Shown here piece by piece: positions 14,850 through 22,986 of a DNA stretch of 64,000 nt. Each line of letters opens with the position of its first letter. Within the stretch, counting starts at the first letter, position 1. The notes under the pieces are model-generated. The model did no database searches. It worked only from the letters and a program-made list of their open reading frames with translations, and was not told the DNA's origin. The translations under genes and the position numbers were made by a program. This DNA comes from Amycolatopsis sp. CA-128772 (GTDB lineage Bacteria > Actinomycetota > Actinomycetes > Mycobacteriales > Pseudonocardiaceae). The stretch is from contig NZ_PPHG01000072.1 in the NCBI RefSeq assembly GCF_002904295.1, positions 62,001 to 126,000 on the forward strand, in the 5' to 3' direction.

Positions 14850-17015
14850 TCAACGCAGGTGGCGCCGCGCCTGGTTGCGGATCCGCTCGGAAATCCGGGA
14901 GTCCCCTGCCAACGCACCCATCGCCGCACGTCCGGCCGCGGTGTCCTGCTGCTTCGCCCCCAGGGCCGCTTGGAACCGGAGCTCGTCCTTCACGCGCCCG
15001 TCCTGCGAGATCGACACCAAAGCCTTGACGCCGTGCTTTCCGCGCAGCGCCAGCGCGGCCTGCAGCCGCAGGTCGTCCGGGCGGCCCTTCCCGGCCAGGT
15101 CGCGCAACGCCGGCTCGGCCAGCTTCCGGTCGTAGCGGCCCAGCGCCGTCGCCGCCTTGAACCGCAGGTCGTCCGCCACGGTGGGGTCGGTGGACAGCTC
15201 GCGCAGGACCGGGGTGGCCGCCTCGCCGGCCTGGAGGGCCGCCTTGACGCGGTACTGGTGGCCCGCCGTGGTCCGGGCTGCGAGATCGGCCATCAGGCGC
15301 CGGCCGCGGGTCGAGTCCGAGGCCAGTACCTTGGCGGCCGCCTGCATCGCGGCGTCGTCCTGGCTGGTCTCGGCGATCCGGGTGTACAACCGGATGCGCG
15401 TCGTGCGGTCCAGCTTCGCGCCCGCGGCCTCGACCATGGCGATCCGGCGCTCGCCCGAGATCTGCGCGTTCGCCGCCAGCCGGTCCATGGCCGCCGCGCC
15501 GACCTTCGGGTCGAGGTCGGCGGCGCGCTTGAGGACGTCCAGGCGGCGTGGGGCGATGGCGACGAGCAGGCGGGCCGCGGCCGTCGGCTCGGTCTTGCCC
15601 ACCAGGGTCGCGGCGCGGACCCGGGCGTCCTCGGCCGCGTCCTTGTCTTCGGCGAGGTCGACGAGCGCCGTGACCGGGCCGCCGTGTCGTTCGACGATGT
15701 GCCTCGCCGCGGCGAAGCGGCTCTCCCCGTCCACGGACGATTCCCGCGAAAGCCGTTGCAGGGCCGGGATCGCCTGGCCGGGGGCGAACTCGCCGATCAG
15801 CTTCACCGCGTGCAGGCGGGCTTGGCCGCCCGCTTCGGCCGACCACGCCACGGCGTCCAGGATCCCCATGGCCGCCGCGTGGTCGTGCGGGTGCACCAGC
15901 GCCGCGACGCGCGCGGGGGTTTCCGGTTCGGTGGCGGTGGCGGCGATCCGCCCGGCCGTGCCCAGGTCCGCGCCGGCGTCCCGGGACAGCAGGTCCGCGA
16001 GCAGGTCCAGCCGGCGGTCGTCCGGCAGGCCGTGCCGCTGCTCGGTCAGCTCACGCATGAGCTCGGGCGAGCCGGCCGCGATCGCCGCCGGGGCCCGCAG
16101 GTCACGCATGACGGGCAGCTGCGCGAGCGTCAGCATCGCCCGCACGCCCAGTGCGCTGTCCCGCTCGCCGATCAGCCGCGCGGTTTCGAGGCGGTCCGCC
16201 GGCTTGCCGACCAGGCCCGTGGCCAGGATCGCGAGGTTCTCCCGCGCCCGGGCGGGCTCGTGTTTGGCCAGCTCGTCGACGGCGAGGAGCCGGCGTTGCG
16301 GGCGGGCGCCGACCTGGGGGTCGCGGACGAGGTCGTCCAGGATCTTCCTGGCGGCCGTGGGGTCGAGCGAGTGCAGCCAGTCCGCCCCGGCGAGCCAGTG
16401 CCCGTCGTCCAACCGGTCCCCGCGCAGCTCTTCACGCAGCAGTTCGGTGGCCCGGCCGGTGAAGTCGCTGCCCGGGACCAGGTTGCGCCGGAGGAGCTCC
16501 AGCACGAACCGGATGTTCGGGTACCAGTGCTCGTCGCTCAGCAGCCGGTTCAGGCGCCGTTCGACGGCGGCCCGCGCGGCCGGCCACCACAACGCCGCGA
16601 GGTAGAGGTGGGTTTCGAGGGCCGGCCACGGCCAGTCCGGCCGCGGAGCGAGGTACTTCCCGGTCCACGGCTGCCACCACTTCGGCCCCCGCGGGTGACG
16701 GTGCGCGAGGTGCCGCGCGGCGAGGTAGTGCGCCAGATCCTCGTCGGCGAAGGAAAAACCGCTGGCTTCGGTGGTGAACAGGCCGCAGCCGGTGAGCAAC
16801 CGGATCACCTCGGCGCGCTCGATGCCGCCGAGCCGGCGTGATCCGGTCGCCAGGTCGAGAACTGTCCGGGGGTCCTGGCGGACGACCCGTGCGTGGGCGA
16901 TCTCCGCGAGCAACGCGAGGGCGTCGTCGGCCGTCAGGTGCGGCGTGCCGGCGAGTTTTCCCGCACCCAGGCGGGCCGTCCACTCGTGCTGTTCCAGCGT
17001 CTCCCCGGCGGCCAT
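14850..17015 (-). CDS. HEAT-repeat protein resembling the C-terminal half of a NACHT NTPase
   Basis: A 721-residue protein from ATG 17015 (no good ribosome binding site). Residues about 20-110 resemble the winged-helix end of a NACHT module: LTADDALALLAEIAHARVVR then GCGLFTTEASGFSFADEDLA followed by HYLAARHL, the usual 'F.F....F.EYLAA..L' motif. From about residue 230 to the end there are roughly a dozen alpha-hairpin HEAT/Armadillo-like repeats (for example RFAAARHIVERHGGPVTALV and RFKAATALGRYDRKLAEPAL). No P-loop or Walker B is found anywhere. Either the N-terminal effector and NTPase were lost, or this is a stand-alone sensor scaffold. Just upstream lies a degraded GH62 gene, which favours truncation. 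Confidence 0.65.
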   Translation of the reverse strand: MAAGETLEQHEWTARLGAGKLAGTPHLTADDALALLAEIAHARVVRQDPRTVLDLATGSRRLGGIERAEVIRLLTGCGLFTTEASGFSFADEDLAHYLAARHLAHRHPRGPKWWQPWTGKYLAPRPDWPWPALETHLYLAALWWPAARAAVERRLNRLLSDEHWYPNIRFVLELLRRNLVPGSDFTGRATELLREELRGDRLDDGHWLAGADWLHSLDPTAARKILDDLVRDPQVGARPQRRLLAVDELAKHEPARARENLAILATGLVGKPADRLETARLIGERDSALGVRAMLTLAQLPVMRDLRAPAAIAAGSPELMRELTEQRHGLPDDRRLDLLADLLSRDAGADLGTAGRIAATATEPETPARVAALVHPHDHAAAMGILDAVAWSAEAGGQARLHAVKLIGEFAPGQAIPALQRLSRESSVDGESRFAAARHIVERHGGPVTALVDLAEDKDAAEDARVRAATLVGKTEPTAAARLLVAIAPRRLDVLKRAADLDPKVGAAAMDRLAANAQISGERRIAMVEAAGAKLDRTTRIRLYTRIAETSQDDAAMQAAAKVLASDSTRGRRLMADLAARTTAGHQYRVKAALQAGEAATPVLRELSTDPTVADDLRFKAATALGRYDRKLAEPALRDLAGKGRPDDLRLQAALALRGKHGVKALVSISQDGRVKDELRFQAALGAKQQDTAAGRAAMGALAGDSRISERIRNQARRHLR

Positions 17016-17078
17016 CCCGTCAACGTAGTGGCCGGGACGGCCGCCGGTCCAGGACAAAGACGCGACACTGCGGGGTGC

Positions 17079-17545
17079 TCAGTGCTGCCGGGTGAGCACG
17101 GCCGGGCGCCAGGGGAGGTGGTTGTAGTCGGTGCCGTCGGAGCTCGGGTTCCGGCCCTGGTACAGCAGCTGCCGGTTGCCGGGGTCGATGGTCTTGGTCT
17201 GGCCGGGGTTGCTGCGGACCAGGTCGCCGTGGCTGATGTCGTTGGTCCGGTTGGCGCCGCTGTTGGTGGTAGGCGAGCACCCGAATGTTCTTCGGGGCGA
17301 AAGAGAACAGCGTGTGCGCGACCGTGCCGGAGGACATCCCGTTCTGGGCGGCCGCCACGTTGCTGAAGTCCTTGAGCGCGATCCAGCCCGCCTTCGGGTC
17401 GGCCAGCGGGCCGCTCGAGGACCAGCGGTACGTCGACGGGAGCGCGCACGCGCTCGTGCCGGCGATGGCCGCCGAGCCGGTTCCGGGCCCGACGGCGCCG
17501 GTCGCAGCCAGGACGGCCGTCAGCAGGCGGGCCAGGGCCTGCAGG
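17079..17545 (-). pseudogene. GH62 alpha-L-arabinofuranosidase remnant
   Basis: Minus-strand pieces of a GH62 enzyme are in the right order but badly cut. SACALPSTYRWSSSGPLADP, then AGWIALKDFSNV, joins directly to QNGMSSGTVAHTLFSFAPKN and IRVLAY, skipping roughly 40 residues. A second jump with a frameshift near 17265 leads to NSGANRTNDISHGDLVRSNP, then DPGNRQLLYQGRNPSSDGTD, YNHLPWRPAVLTRQH and a stop at 17079. The middle of the five-bladed propeller, with most active-site residues, is gone. An Ala-rich hydrophobic stretch before ACALP could be the old signal peptide. It belonged to arabinoxylan degradation, like the block at 29-38 kb. Confidence 0.8.
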
Positions 17546-17842
17546 CCGGGACCCGCCGGGCCGACAGCCGCCTGTGGCTGCTGCCGTTCGTGTACGAAGC
17601 CGTGACCGTGCCCCGGGGCCACGTTCCGGACAGTCGCCGAAACCGGGGTCGTCGTGACGCACCTGGGCGTCGAGGGCGCCGGCAACCGGTCCTCGGTGGC
17701 GCCGCCGGTGCCCGGCCACAACAGCTTCCAGGAGCCGTGGGTCTTCCTGGCCGCCGACGGCCGGACGGGCGTCCGGCAGGAGACCCTGCACGACTCCGGC
17801 GCTATTCGCTGAACCCGTGTTCGCCCACGTCGTCCGGAACCC
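17546..17842. other. Degenerate intergenic stretch between two gene remnants
   Basis: About 300 bases between the GH62 and SPFH remnants. A plus-strand reading contains VTHLGVEGAGNRSSVAPPVP and QEPWVFLAADGRTGVRQETL before a TGA at 17810. It has protein-like composition but no start and no family I recognise. I regard it as decayed coding sequence of unknown origin. Confidence 0.4.
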
Positions 17843-18319
17843 GACGCGAACCTGGACGCCTCGCTCGACCAGATCGTGCTGAACGTGCAGGGGCACACGG
17901 TCCGGCTGGAGATGAAGCAGACCGTGCAGATCCCCCGGGAAGCGGCTCCGAGCTTGGTCCTGCGGTTCGGGACGACGAAGGACATCGGAGGGCGGGCGAC
18001 CGTGAAGCAGCTCGTCGAGAAGGTTCTGCTGTCCACTGTGGACGGGTATTTCCGGCGGGTTTCGGCCGAACGGACGATCCTCGACTTCATCACCAAGTAC
18101 AACGACCTCACGGGCGAGGTCCGGCAGGCGCTGGCCCCGATCGGGATCGCCGCGACCACGAACCTCGAAGAGTTCGAGTGCGACGACCCGGAGATCAACG
18201 AGCGCCGGAAGCAGGTTTCCCTGCAGGAACAGGCGGTCGCGACGTCGGCCCCGGGGGATGCATCGAATCTGCATCGCTTAACCATGCTTCGCCGCGCGAA
18301 TGACCGCCAACCGCTCTAG
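17843..18319 (+). pseudogene. SPFH/band-7 domain protein remnant
   Basis: An in-frame stop at 17810 precedes the recognisable part, which begins DANLDASLDQIVLNVQGHTV and continues through RLEMKQTVQIPREAAPSLVL, a deleted segment after DIGG, then LVEKVLLSTVDGYFRRVSAE, FITKYNDLTGEVRQALAP and LEEFECDDPEINERRKQ. This is the core of an SPFH (stomatin/flotillin-type) domain. The N-terminal membrane anchor is missing, and the C-terminal coiled coil stops after a few residues (SLQEQ) and becomes unrelated sequence. The only possible start is an internal GTG at 17876. I call it a pseudogene. Confidence 0.65.
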
Positions 18320-18349
18320 ACTTCGGCACAGTGCATCGTCTGTGCATCG
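18259..18349. repeat. Two pairs of 11-bp-phased TGCATCG direct repeats
   Basis: TGCATCG occurs at 18259-18265 and 18270-18276, and again at 18332-18338 and 18343-18349. In each pair the copies are exactly 11 bases apart (one helical turn), and the pairs are 73 bases apart. The second pair ends 11 bases before the GTG of the TIGR01777 gene. Direct repeats with 11-bp phasing are the operator form of CarH/LitR-type MerR regulators, which bind as side-by-side dimers. No such regulator is in the window, so the regulator is an inference. Confidence 0.7.
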
Positions 18350-18360
18350 AGAGGTGGCGT

Positions 18361-19722
18361 GTGGTCAAGGTGTTCCGGTCCGTTGTCCGGTCGGCGGTCG
18401 ACGACGTCTTCGCCTGGCACGCGCGGCCCGGGGCGATCACGCGGCTCACCCCGCCGTGGCAGCCCGTGCGTGTCGCGGCGGAAGCCCGCTCGCTGCGGGA
18501 CGGCACGGCCAAACTCGTGCTGCCTGGCGGGCTGCCCTGGGTGGCCGCCCACGATGCGGCCGGGTACGCGCCGCCGCGGCAGTTCGTCGATCGGCTGGCC
18601 GGCCCGGTGCTCCGGTGGTGTCACACCCACCGGTTCGAGCCGGCCGGGCCCGGCCGGACGGCCGTCACCGATCAGGTCGACACGCCCGTGCCGGAAGCCT
18701 TCCTGCGGGCGATGTTCGCCTACCGGCACCGGCAGCTGGCCGCCGACCTGGCCGCGCACCAGCGGTACCGGCACGAGCCGCTGACCGTGGCCGTGACCGG
18801 GGCGAGCGGCCTCGTCGGGACCGCCCTGACCGCCCTGCTGACCACCGGGGGACACCGGGTCGTCCGGCTGGTGCGGCGGCCCGCGGTGGCGGCCGGGGAG
18901 CGGGAGTGGCGGCCGGAGGACCCCGCCGCCGACCTGCTCGCCGGGGTCGATGTCGTCGTGCACCTGGCCGGGGCTTCGGTGGCCGGCCGGTTCGACGAAC
19001 GGCACCGGCGGGCCGTGCGCGACAGCCGGATCGGGCCGACGCGGGCGCTTGCCACCCTCGCCGCGCGGACCGCCGACGGGCCCACGGTGTTCGTCTGCGC
19101 GTCCGCCGTCGGGTTCTACGGGCCGGACCGCGGGGACGAGGTGCTCACCGAAGAAAGCGCGCGAGGACAGGGGTTCCTCGCCGACGTGGTCGCCGAGTGG
19201 GAAGCGGCGACGGAGCCGGCGGTGGTGGCCGGACACCGGGTGGTGCGGGTGCGCACCGGGCTGGTGCTCAGCCCGCGCGGTGGCCTGTTGCGGCTGCAGT
19301 ACCCGCTGTTCGCCGCCGGGCTGGGCGGGCCGCTCGGCGCGGGGCGGCCGTGGATGCCGTGGATCGGGATCGACGACCTCGCCGACGTCTACCTGCGCGC
19401 GGTGGCCGATCCGGAGCTGTCCGGGGCGGTCAACGCGGTGAGCCCGGAGCTGGTGCGCAACGCGGATTACACCCGCGTCCTCGGCCGCGTGCTCAAACGC
19501 CCGACGCTGCTCAAGGTGCCCTCGTTCGGCCCGCGGCTCCTGCTGGGGGCCGACGGGGCCCGGGAGCTGGCGTTCGCCGGCCAGCGGGTCGAACCGCGGC
19601 GGCTGAGCGAAACCGGGCACGAGTTCCGGCACCCGCACCTGGCCGACGCGCTCGCGCACCTGCTCGGCACCGCGGCCGCGCCGGCCGGCCTGGTCGATTC
19701 GACGACGGGAGAACCGGTATGA
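18361..19722 (+). CDS. TIGR01777 family NAD(P)-binding epimerase-like protein with SRPBCC domain
   Basis: A 453-residue fusion from GTG 18361, with GAGAGG 6 bases upstream. Residues 1-140 are an SRPBCC-like domain (FAWHARPGAITRLTPPWQPV, and AFLRAMFAYRHRQLAADLAA). Residues about 145-400 are an extended SDR: LTVAVTGASGLVGTALTALL (GxxGxxG), VVVHLAGASVAGRF and FVCASAVGFYGPD. The C-terminal DUF1731 part is GRVLKRPTLLKVPSFGPRLL. Proteins of this build (YfcH-like) recur in actinobacterial clusters with TspO and photolyase-type genes, often light-responsive. It is the first gene of an operon; its stop overlaps the TspO start (ATGA). Confidence 0.9.
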   Translation: MVKVFRSVVRSAVDDVFAWHARPGAITRLTPPWQPVRVAAEARSLRDGTAKLVLPGGLPWVAAHDAAGYAPPRQFVDRLAGPVLRWCHTHRFEPAGPGRTAVTDQVDTPVPEAFLRAMFAYRHRQLAADLAAHQRYRHEPLTVAVTGASGLVGTALTALLTTGGHRVVRLVRRPAVAAGEREWRPEDPAADLLAGVDVVVHLAGASVAGRFDERHRRAVRDSRIGPTRALATLAARTADGPTVFVCASAVGFYGPDRGDEVLTEESARGQGFLADVVAEWEAATEPAVVAGHRVVRVRTGLVLSPRGGLLRLQYPLFAAGLGGPLGAGRPWMPWIGIDDLADVYLRAVADPELSGAVNAVSPELVRNADYTRVLGRVLKRPTLLKVPSFGPRLLLGADGARELAFAGQRVEPRRLSETGHEFRHPHLADALAHLLGTAAAPAGLVDSTTGEPV

Positions 19723-20198
19723 CGACGTTGCCCAGGTCCGCTCGGTCCCCGCTGGCCCTGGCCGGCTTCCTCGCCGTGGTGGCCGCGGTCGCCGTTGTCG
19801 GCAGCCTGGCCGCGACGCAGTCACGAGCTGTCTACACCGGACTCGCGCAGCCGGCCTGGGCGCCGCCGTCGTGGCTGTTCGGTCCGGTGTGGACGGTGTT
19901 GTACGTCCTGATCGCCGTGTCGGGCTGGCTGTTCTGGCGGGCATCGGGGACGCGCCGTGAATTCGCCTGGTACGCGGCCGGCCTGGTGCTGAACGCGGCG
20001 TGGACGCCGTTGTTCTTCGCCGCCGGCGCGTACACGCCGGCGCTGGTCGAGATCGTGGTGCTCGACGTGGTCGTCGCCGGCACGCTCGTGGTGTTCCGCC
20101 GCCGCTCGAAGGCGGCCGCCGCGCTGCAGGTGCCGTACCTGGCGTGGACCCTGTTCGCCACGGCCCTCAACGCGGCGATCGTCCTGCTCAATCCTTGA
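19719..20198 (+). CDS. TspO/MBR family membrane protein
   Basis: A 159-residue protein with five membrane helices, starting in the ATGA overlap. It carries the family signature AQPAWAPPSWLFGPVWTVLY and later LVLNAAWTPLFFAAGAYTPA with LQVPYLAWTLFATALNAAI. TspO proteins bind tetrapyrroles and are usually linked to porphyrin or light stress. It is translationally coupled to the TIGR01777 gene and followed by the DUF2269-like gene 19 bases later. Confidence 0.92.
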   Translation: MTTLPRSARSPLALAGFLAVVAAVAVVGSLAATQSRAVYTGLAQPAWAPPSWLFGPVWTVLYVLIAVSGWLFWRASGTRREFAWYAAGLVLNAAWTPLFFAAGAYTPALVEIVVLDVVVAGTLVVFRRRSKAAAALQVPYLAWTLFATALNAAIVLLNP

Positions 20199-20217
20199 CG
20201 GCCGGAAGGGGAGTGAG

Positions 20218-20754
20218 GTGGGCCGGATCGCGGGAAAGCGGCTGCGGCAGCTGCTGGTGTTCGTCCACGTGGTCGTGTCGGTCGGCTGGATGGGGGCCGG
20301 CGCCGCCAACGTCGTCCTGGCCATGACGGCCGGCTACACCGACCGGCCGGACGTGCGGAACGTCTGCTACCTGATGATCGACCGGGTCGACGAATTCGTG
20401 GTGATCCCCGCGGCGTTCGCCAGCCTCGCCGGCGGGCTCCTGCTCTGCGTGGTGACGAAGTGGGGTGTCGCCCGCTACTGGTGGGTGCTGGTGAAGCTGG
20501 TGCTCACCGTGGCCGTGATCGGGTACAGCACGTTCGGCCTGGGGGTCTGGGTGGAGGAGAGCATGGCCGCCGGCGCCCGCGGGGTGGAGAGCCCGGTCGC
20601 CGGGCCGCTGGCCTACGGCGCCGCTCTCAACCTCGTGGCGTTCCTGTTCATGACGTGGCTTTCGGTCGCCAAGCCCTGGGGGCGCACGCCGTGGACCGCG
20701 CCCGCCGGCCGGGGCTCGCGTCCGGCGCCGGCCTACCGCGGGTTGGCCTCGTAG
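20218..20754 (+). CDS. DUF2269-like membrane protein
   Basis: A 178-residue protein from GTG 20218 preceded by GGAAGGGGAGTGAG. It has four hydrophobic segments with LRQLLVFVHVVVSVGWMGAG (H and GW on the first helix), FVVIPAAFASLAGGLLLCVV and WWVLVKLVLTVAVIGYSTFG. The layout matches DUF2269/CopD-like small membrane proteins of unknown function. It is the third gene of the TIGR01777-TspO operon. Its 3' end overlaps the convergent gene by 22 bases. Confidence 0.8.
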   Translation: MGRIAGKRLRQLLVFVHVVVSVGWMGAGAANVVLAMTAGYTDRPDVRNVCYLMIDRVDEFVVIPAAFASLAGGLLLCVVTKWGVARYWWVLVKLVLTVAVIGYSTFGLGVWVEESMAAGARGVESPVAGPLAYGAALNLVAFLFMTWLSVAKPWGRTPWTAPAGRGSRPAPAYRGLAS

Positions 20755-21257
20755 CAGGCCTCTTCCATGGGGTTGTCGCCGGTGAGCGTGAAGTCCGTCA
20801 GTTTGCCCTGGTGGTCCGGGGTGCCCCGGGCGAAGACCGCGATCGCCCCGTGTGGGTGGCAGTACGTCAGCCCGCCCTGGTCGGCGAGGGCGGGGACCTC
20901 GAGGGTCTGGGCGAGGATCGTCAGCGGGGCGCCGTCGTTCTCCCGCAGCTCGGCGAGGGCCGCGTCCGGGCTGCGGGTGCCGAACGGGCGGTCCATCAGG
21001 CGGGCCAGGGCCGCGTAGTCGCGGTGGCAGGCCGCGTCGTGCGCCGCACGCACCGGGGTGAGGAGCCGTTCGTCGAGGGGCCGGCCGGTCGAGTCGGCCG
21101 TCGTGACCGGCCCGCACGCCGGTGCGGCCGGCGGCGCCACGGCGGCTTCCGGCTCGTGCCCGAGGGTCAGCAGCCAGCCGCCCCCGGCGAGCACCAGCAC
21201 CACGATCGCCGCGAGCCACAGAGTTTTTCTGCGCACGGATTCCCCCATGATCAGCAT
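20733..21257 (-). CDS. Membrane-anchored hypothetical protein with four cysteines
   Basis: A 174-residue protein; the ATG at 21257 overlaps the end of the upstream gene by seven bases, and an ATG at 21248 is in frame. One membrane helix (about residues 12-31, TLWLAAIVVLVLAGGGWLLT) is followed by an extracellular domain with four cysteines (in PACGPV, AACHRD, TYCHPH and EEACYE), probably two disulfides. The domain is not a family I recognise. Overlap with the preceding gene shows a two-gene operon with the amyloid-motif protein at 21251. Confidence 0.7.
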   Translation of the reverse strand: MLIMGESVRRKTLWLAAIVVLVLAGGGWLLTLGHEPEAAVAPPAAPACGPVTTADSTGRPLDERLLTPVRAAHDAACHRDYAALARLMDRPFGTRSPDAALAELRENDGAPLTILAQTLEVPALADQGGLTYCHPHGAIAVFARGTPDHQGKLTDFTLTGDNPMEEACYEANPR

Positions 21258-22186
21258 TCGCTCACACCGTCGAAGTGCTCCGGATCCGGCTCACGGGAGA
21301 CGGTGGTGTCGGCCTGGGCGAAATACAAGGTGCGGTACGACGCCTGCCCCGGGCCGCTGCAGGGGAATCCGCTCACGCGGAACGGCTTCCCGGCGTCGTC
21401 CACTGTCGTCTGCTTGATTTCCTTACCGGACTGGGAGAACACAGCGAGGTCGAAGTCGTAGGCGCCCTTGGCCGCCGAGGCGGTCACGATCACCTCGCTG
21501 GTGCCGCCGGCGGGGAGCGGGATCGTGTGCGCCGGGAAGTACGGGCCCGCCGGGAAGTTCCGGTTCCCGGTGGCGTCGCGCACGGCCGATTGCAGAACCG
21601 GGAACCGGTCGTCCAGTTCGAGAAGCGTCTGCGCCGAATCTTCGGCGCCCTGCGGGGGAGACCACACGAGAGCGCCGCTCAACGGCGGCAGCCGCTTGCG
21701 GATGACGGCCCTGATGTCGGTGACGACGACCTGCCCGGTCCGCGGGCCCTCGAGGTGCAGGCGGATGACCTGGTGCAGCAGGCTCGCGCCGCCGGAAACC
21801 CGGACGTCGTGCGCCAGCTCGGAATCCATGGCGGCCCCGGGGCGGGCGAGCCGGGCGGCCAGCTCGGGCCCCGGAAATCCGGGATCTGCGCTCGCGTAGC
21901 CCCACGGCTCGGTGTCGTTGGCCGACAGGTCCGCGGTCACCCGCAGCTCGGCCGGCCCGGACGGCTGCAGCACGAGGACGGCGCCGGTGCCGGCGAGCAG
22001 GACCACCAGGCCGCCGATCACCCACCACCACCGCGGCCGGGCGGGTCGCCGGCCGACGTAGACGTCGCCGTTGATGTCACGGGCCTGCACGGCTTGGCCG
22101 GTATTTCCGTGAATGCTGTTCTTCGAAGAACTGCCACCCGCCGGATCGGACGGCGTACCGCCGGTCATCGAACTCCCCAAGATCAT
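21251..22186 (-). CDS. Membrane protein with N-terminal amyloid-signalling (BASS/RHIM-like) motif
   Basis: A 311-residue protein. Residues 1-22 are disordered. Residues 23-45 hold NSIHGNTGQAVQARDINGDV and then YVG, which fits the N-x-x-x-G/Q-x-V-Q-x-x-x-I-x-G-x-V pattern of bacterial amyloid signalling sequences (BASS), related to RHIM/PP motifs and common in actinobacterial NLR-type systems. A membrane helix follows (WWWVIGGLVVLLAGTGAVLV, about 53-73), then an exported beta-rich domain (about 80-311) without a known family name. The motif would be cytoplasmic and the large domain outside. No partner with the same motif is in the window. Confidence 0.7.
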   Translation of the reverse strand: MILGSSMTGGTPSDPAGGSSSKNSIHGNTGQAVQARDINGDVYVGRRPARPRWWWVIGGLVVLLAGTGAVLVLQPSGPAELRVTADLSANDTEPWGYASADPGFPGPELAARLARPGAAMDSELAHDVRVSGGASLLHQVIRLHLEGPRTGQVVVTDIRAVIRKRLPPLSGALVWSPPQGAEDSAQTLLELDDRFPVLQSAVRDATGNRNFPAGPYFPAHTIPLPAGGTSEVIVTASAAKGAYDFDLAVFSQSGKEIKQTTVDDAGKPFRVSGFPCSGPGQASYRTLYFAQADTTVSREPDPEHFDGVSEC

Positions 22187-22253
22187 CGCTCCCCCGCGAG
22201 AAGGAACCCGATCCTACGGCACCGGGAATGGTGCCGCCGTTTCCCGGTCGCGG

Positions 22254-22868
22254 TTATGACGTGCAGCGGGGCGCGGTGTACGTCAGCTTGGCTTCGTCGA
22301 CGTAGCCGCTGATCCCGGTGCGGGCGACCGTGCCGAAGTAGCGGTGCGGGTAGCGGTCGTGGGTCAGCGTGCGGACCTGGACGACGTCGGCGGTGCGGAC
22401 CTCGCCGATCGGGCTGCCGGCCGCGTCGAGGACCGCCCCCGCGCGGGTGACGCGGTAGTCGCGGGCGGGTACGCACGGTTCGTCCGCGGTGCCCAGCAGC
22501 GCCACGCCGGCGCCGGTCAACGCCGCCGCGGCGGTCACCACCAGCGTGACCCGGACGCTGATCCGCCTGGCCGGCGCCGTCCCGGACGTGGCCGGACGGC
22601 CGCCGGACGCCGGCGGACGGGGGTCGTCCTGCTCGGCGGCGGAGGCGGCGATCCAGCGCTCCTTCCACAGCGGGCCCGGTTCTCCGCACGCCTCGGCCAG
22701 CGCCACGACCAGGTCGCAGGCCGGCAGGCGGTCACCCCGGAGCGCGTCGTGCAGCGTGCTGCGGGGGAAGCCGGTTCTTCGCGCCAGTTCCGCGAAGCTC
22801 GGCATGCCGTTTCTCCGGCGGATCCCGCGCAGATCGTCGATCAATTGTGCCGTCGTTCCGGTCAGCAT
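22254..22868 (-). CDS. HTH-transmembrane-SH3-like hypothetical protein
   Basis: A 204-residue protein. Residues 20-70 form an XRE-type HTH (MPSFAELARRTGFPRSTLHD, then RLPACDLVVALAEACGE), the short form seen in many actinobacterial signalling proteins. After a Pro/Ser linker comes a membrane helix (RVTLVVTAAAALTGAGVALL, about 105-127) and an outside domain of about 75 residues with DVVQVRTLTHDRYPHRYFGT and GISGYVDEAKLTY, resembling an SH3b fold. A DNA-binding domain joined to an extracytoplasmic sensor suggests a one-component membrane regulator. Targets unknown; the secreted genes at 22987 and 23666 are neighbours. Confidence 0.75.
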   Translation of the reverse strand: MLTGTTAQLIDDLRGIRRRNGMPSFAELARRTGFPRSTLHDALRGDRLPACDLVVALAEACGEPGPLWKERWIAASAAEQDDPRPPASGGRPATSGTAPARRISVRVTLVVTAAAALTGAGVALLGTADEPCVPARDYRVTRAGAVLDAAGSPIGEVRTADVVQVRTLTHDRYPHRYFGTVARTGISGYVDEAKLTYTAPRCTS

Positions 22869-22986
22869 CTTCGCCCCGTTTCCGTCCGGATTCGTCCGGA
22901 TGCGTCCCGAACCCTAGCCGCCGCCGTCGGCCGTTCACCAGGATCCATTCGGTGAGGTCACCGATTACCGAACGAAAGGAGGTGCG

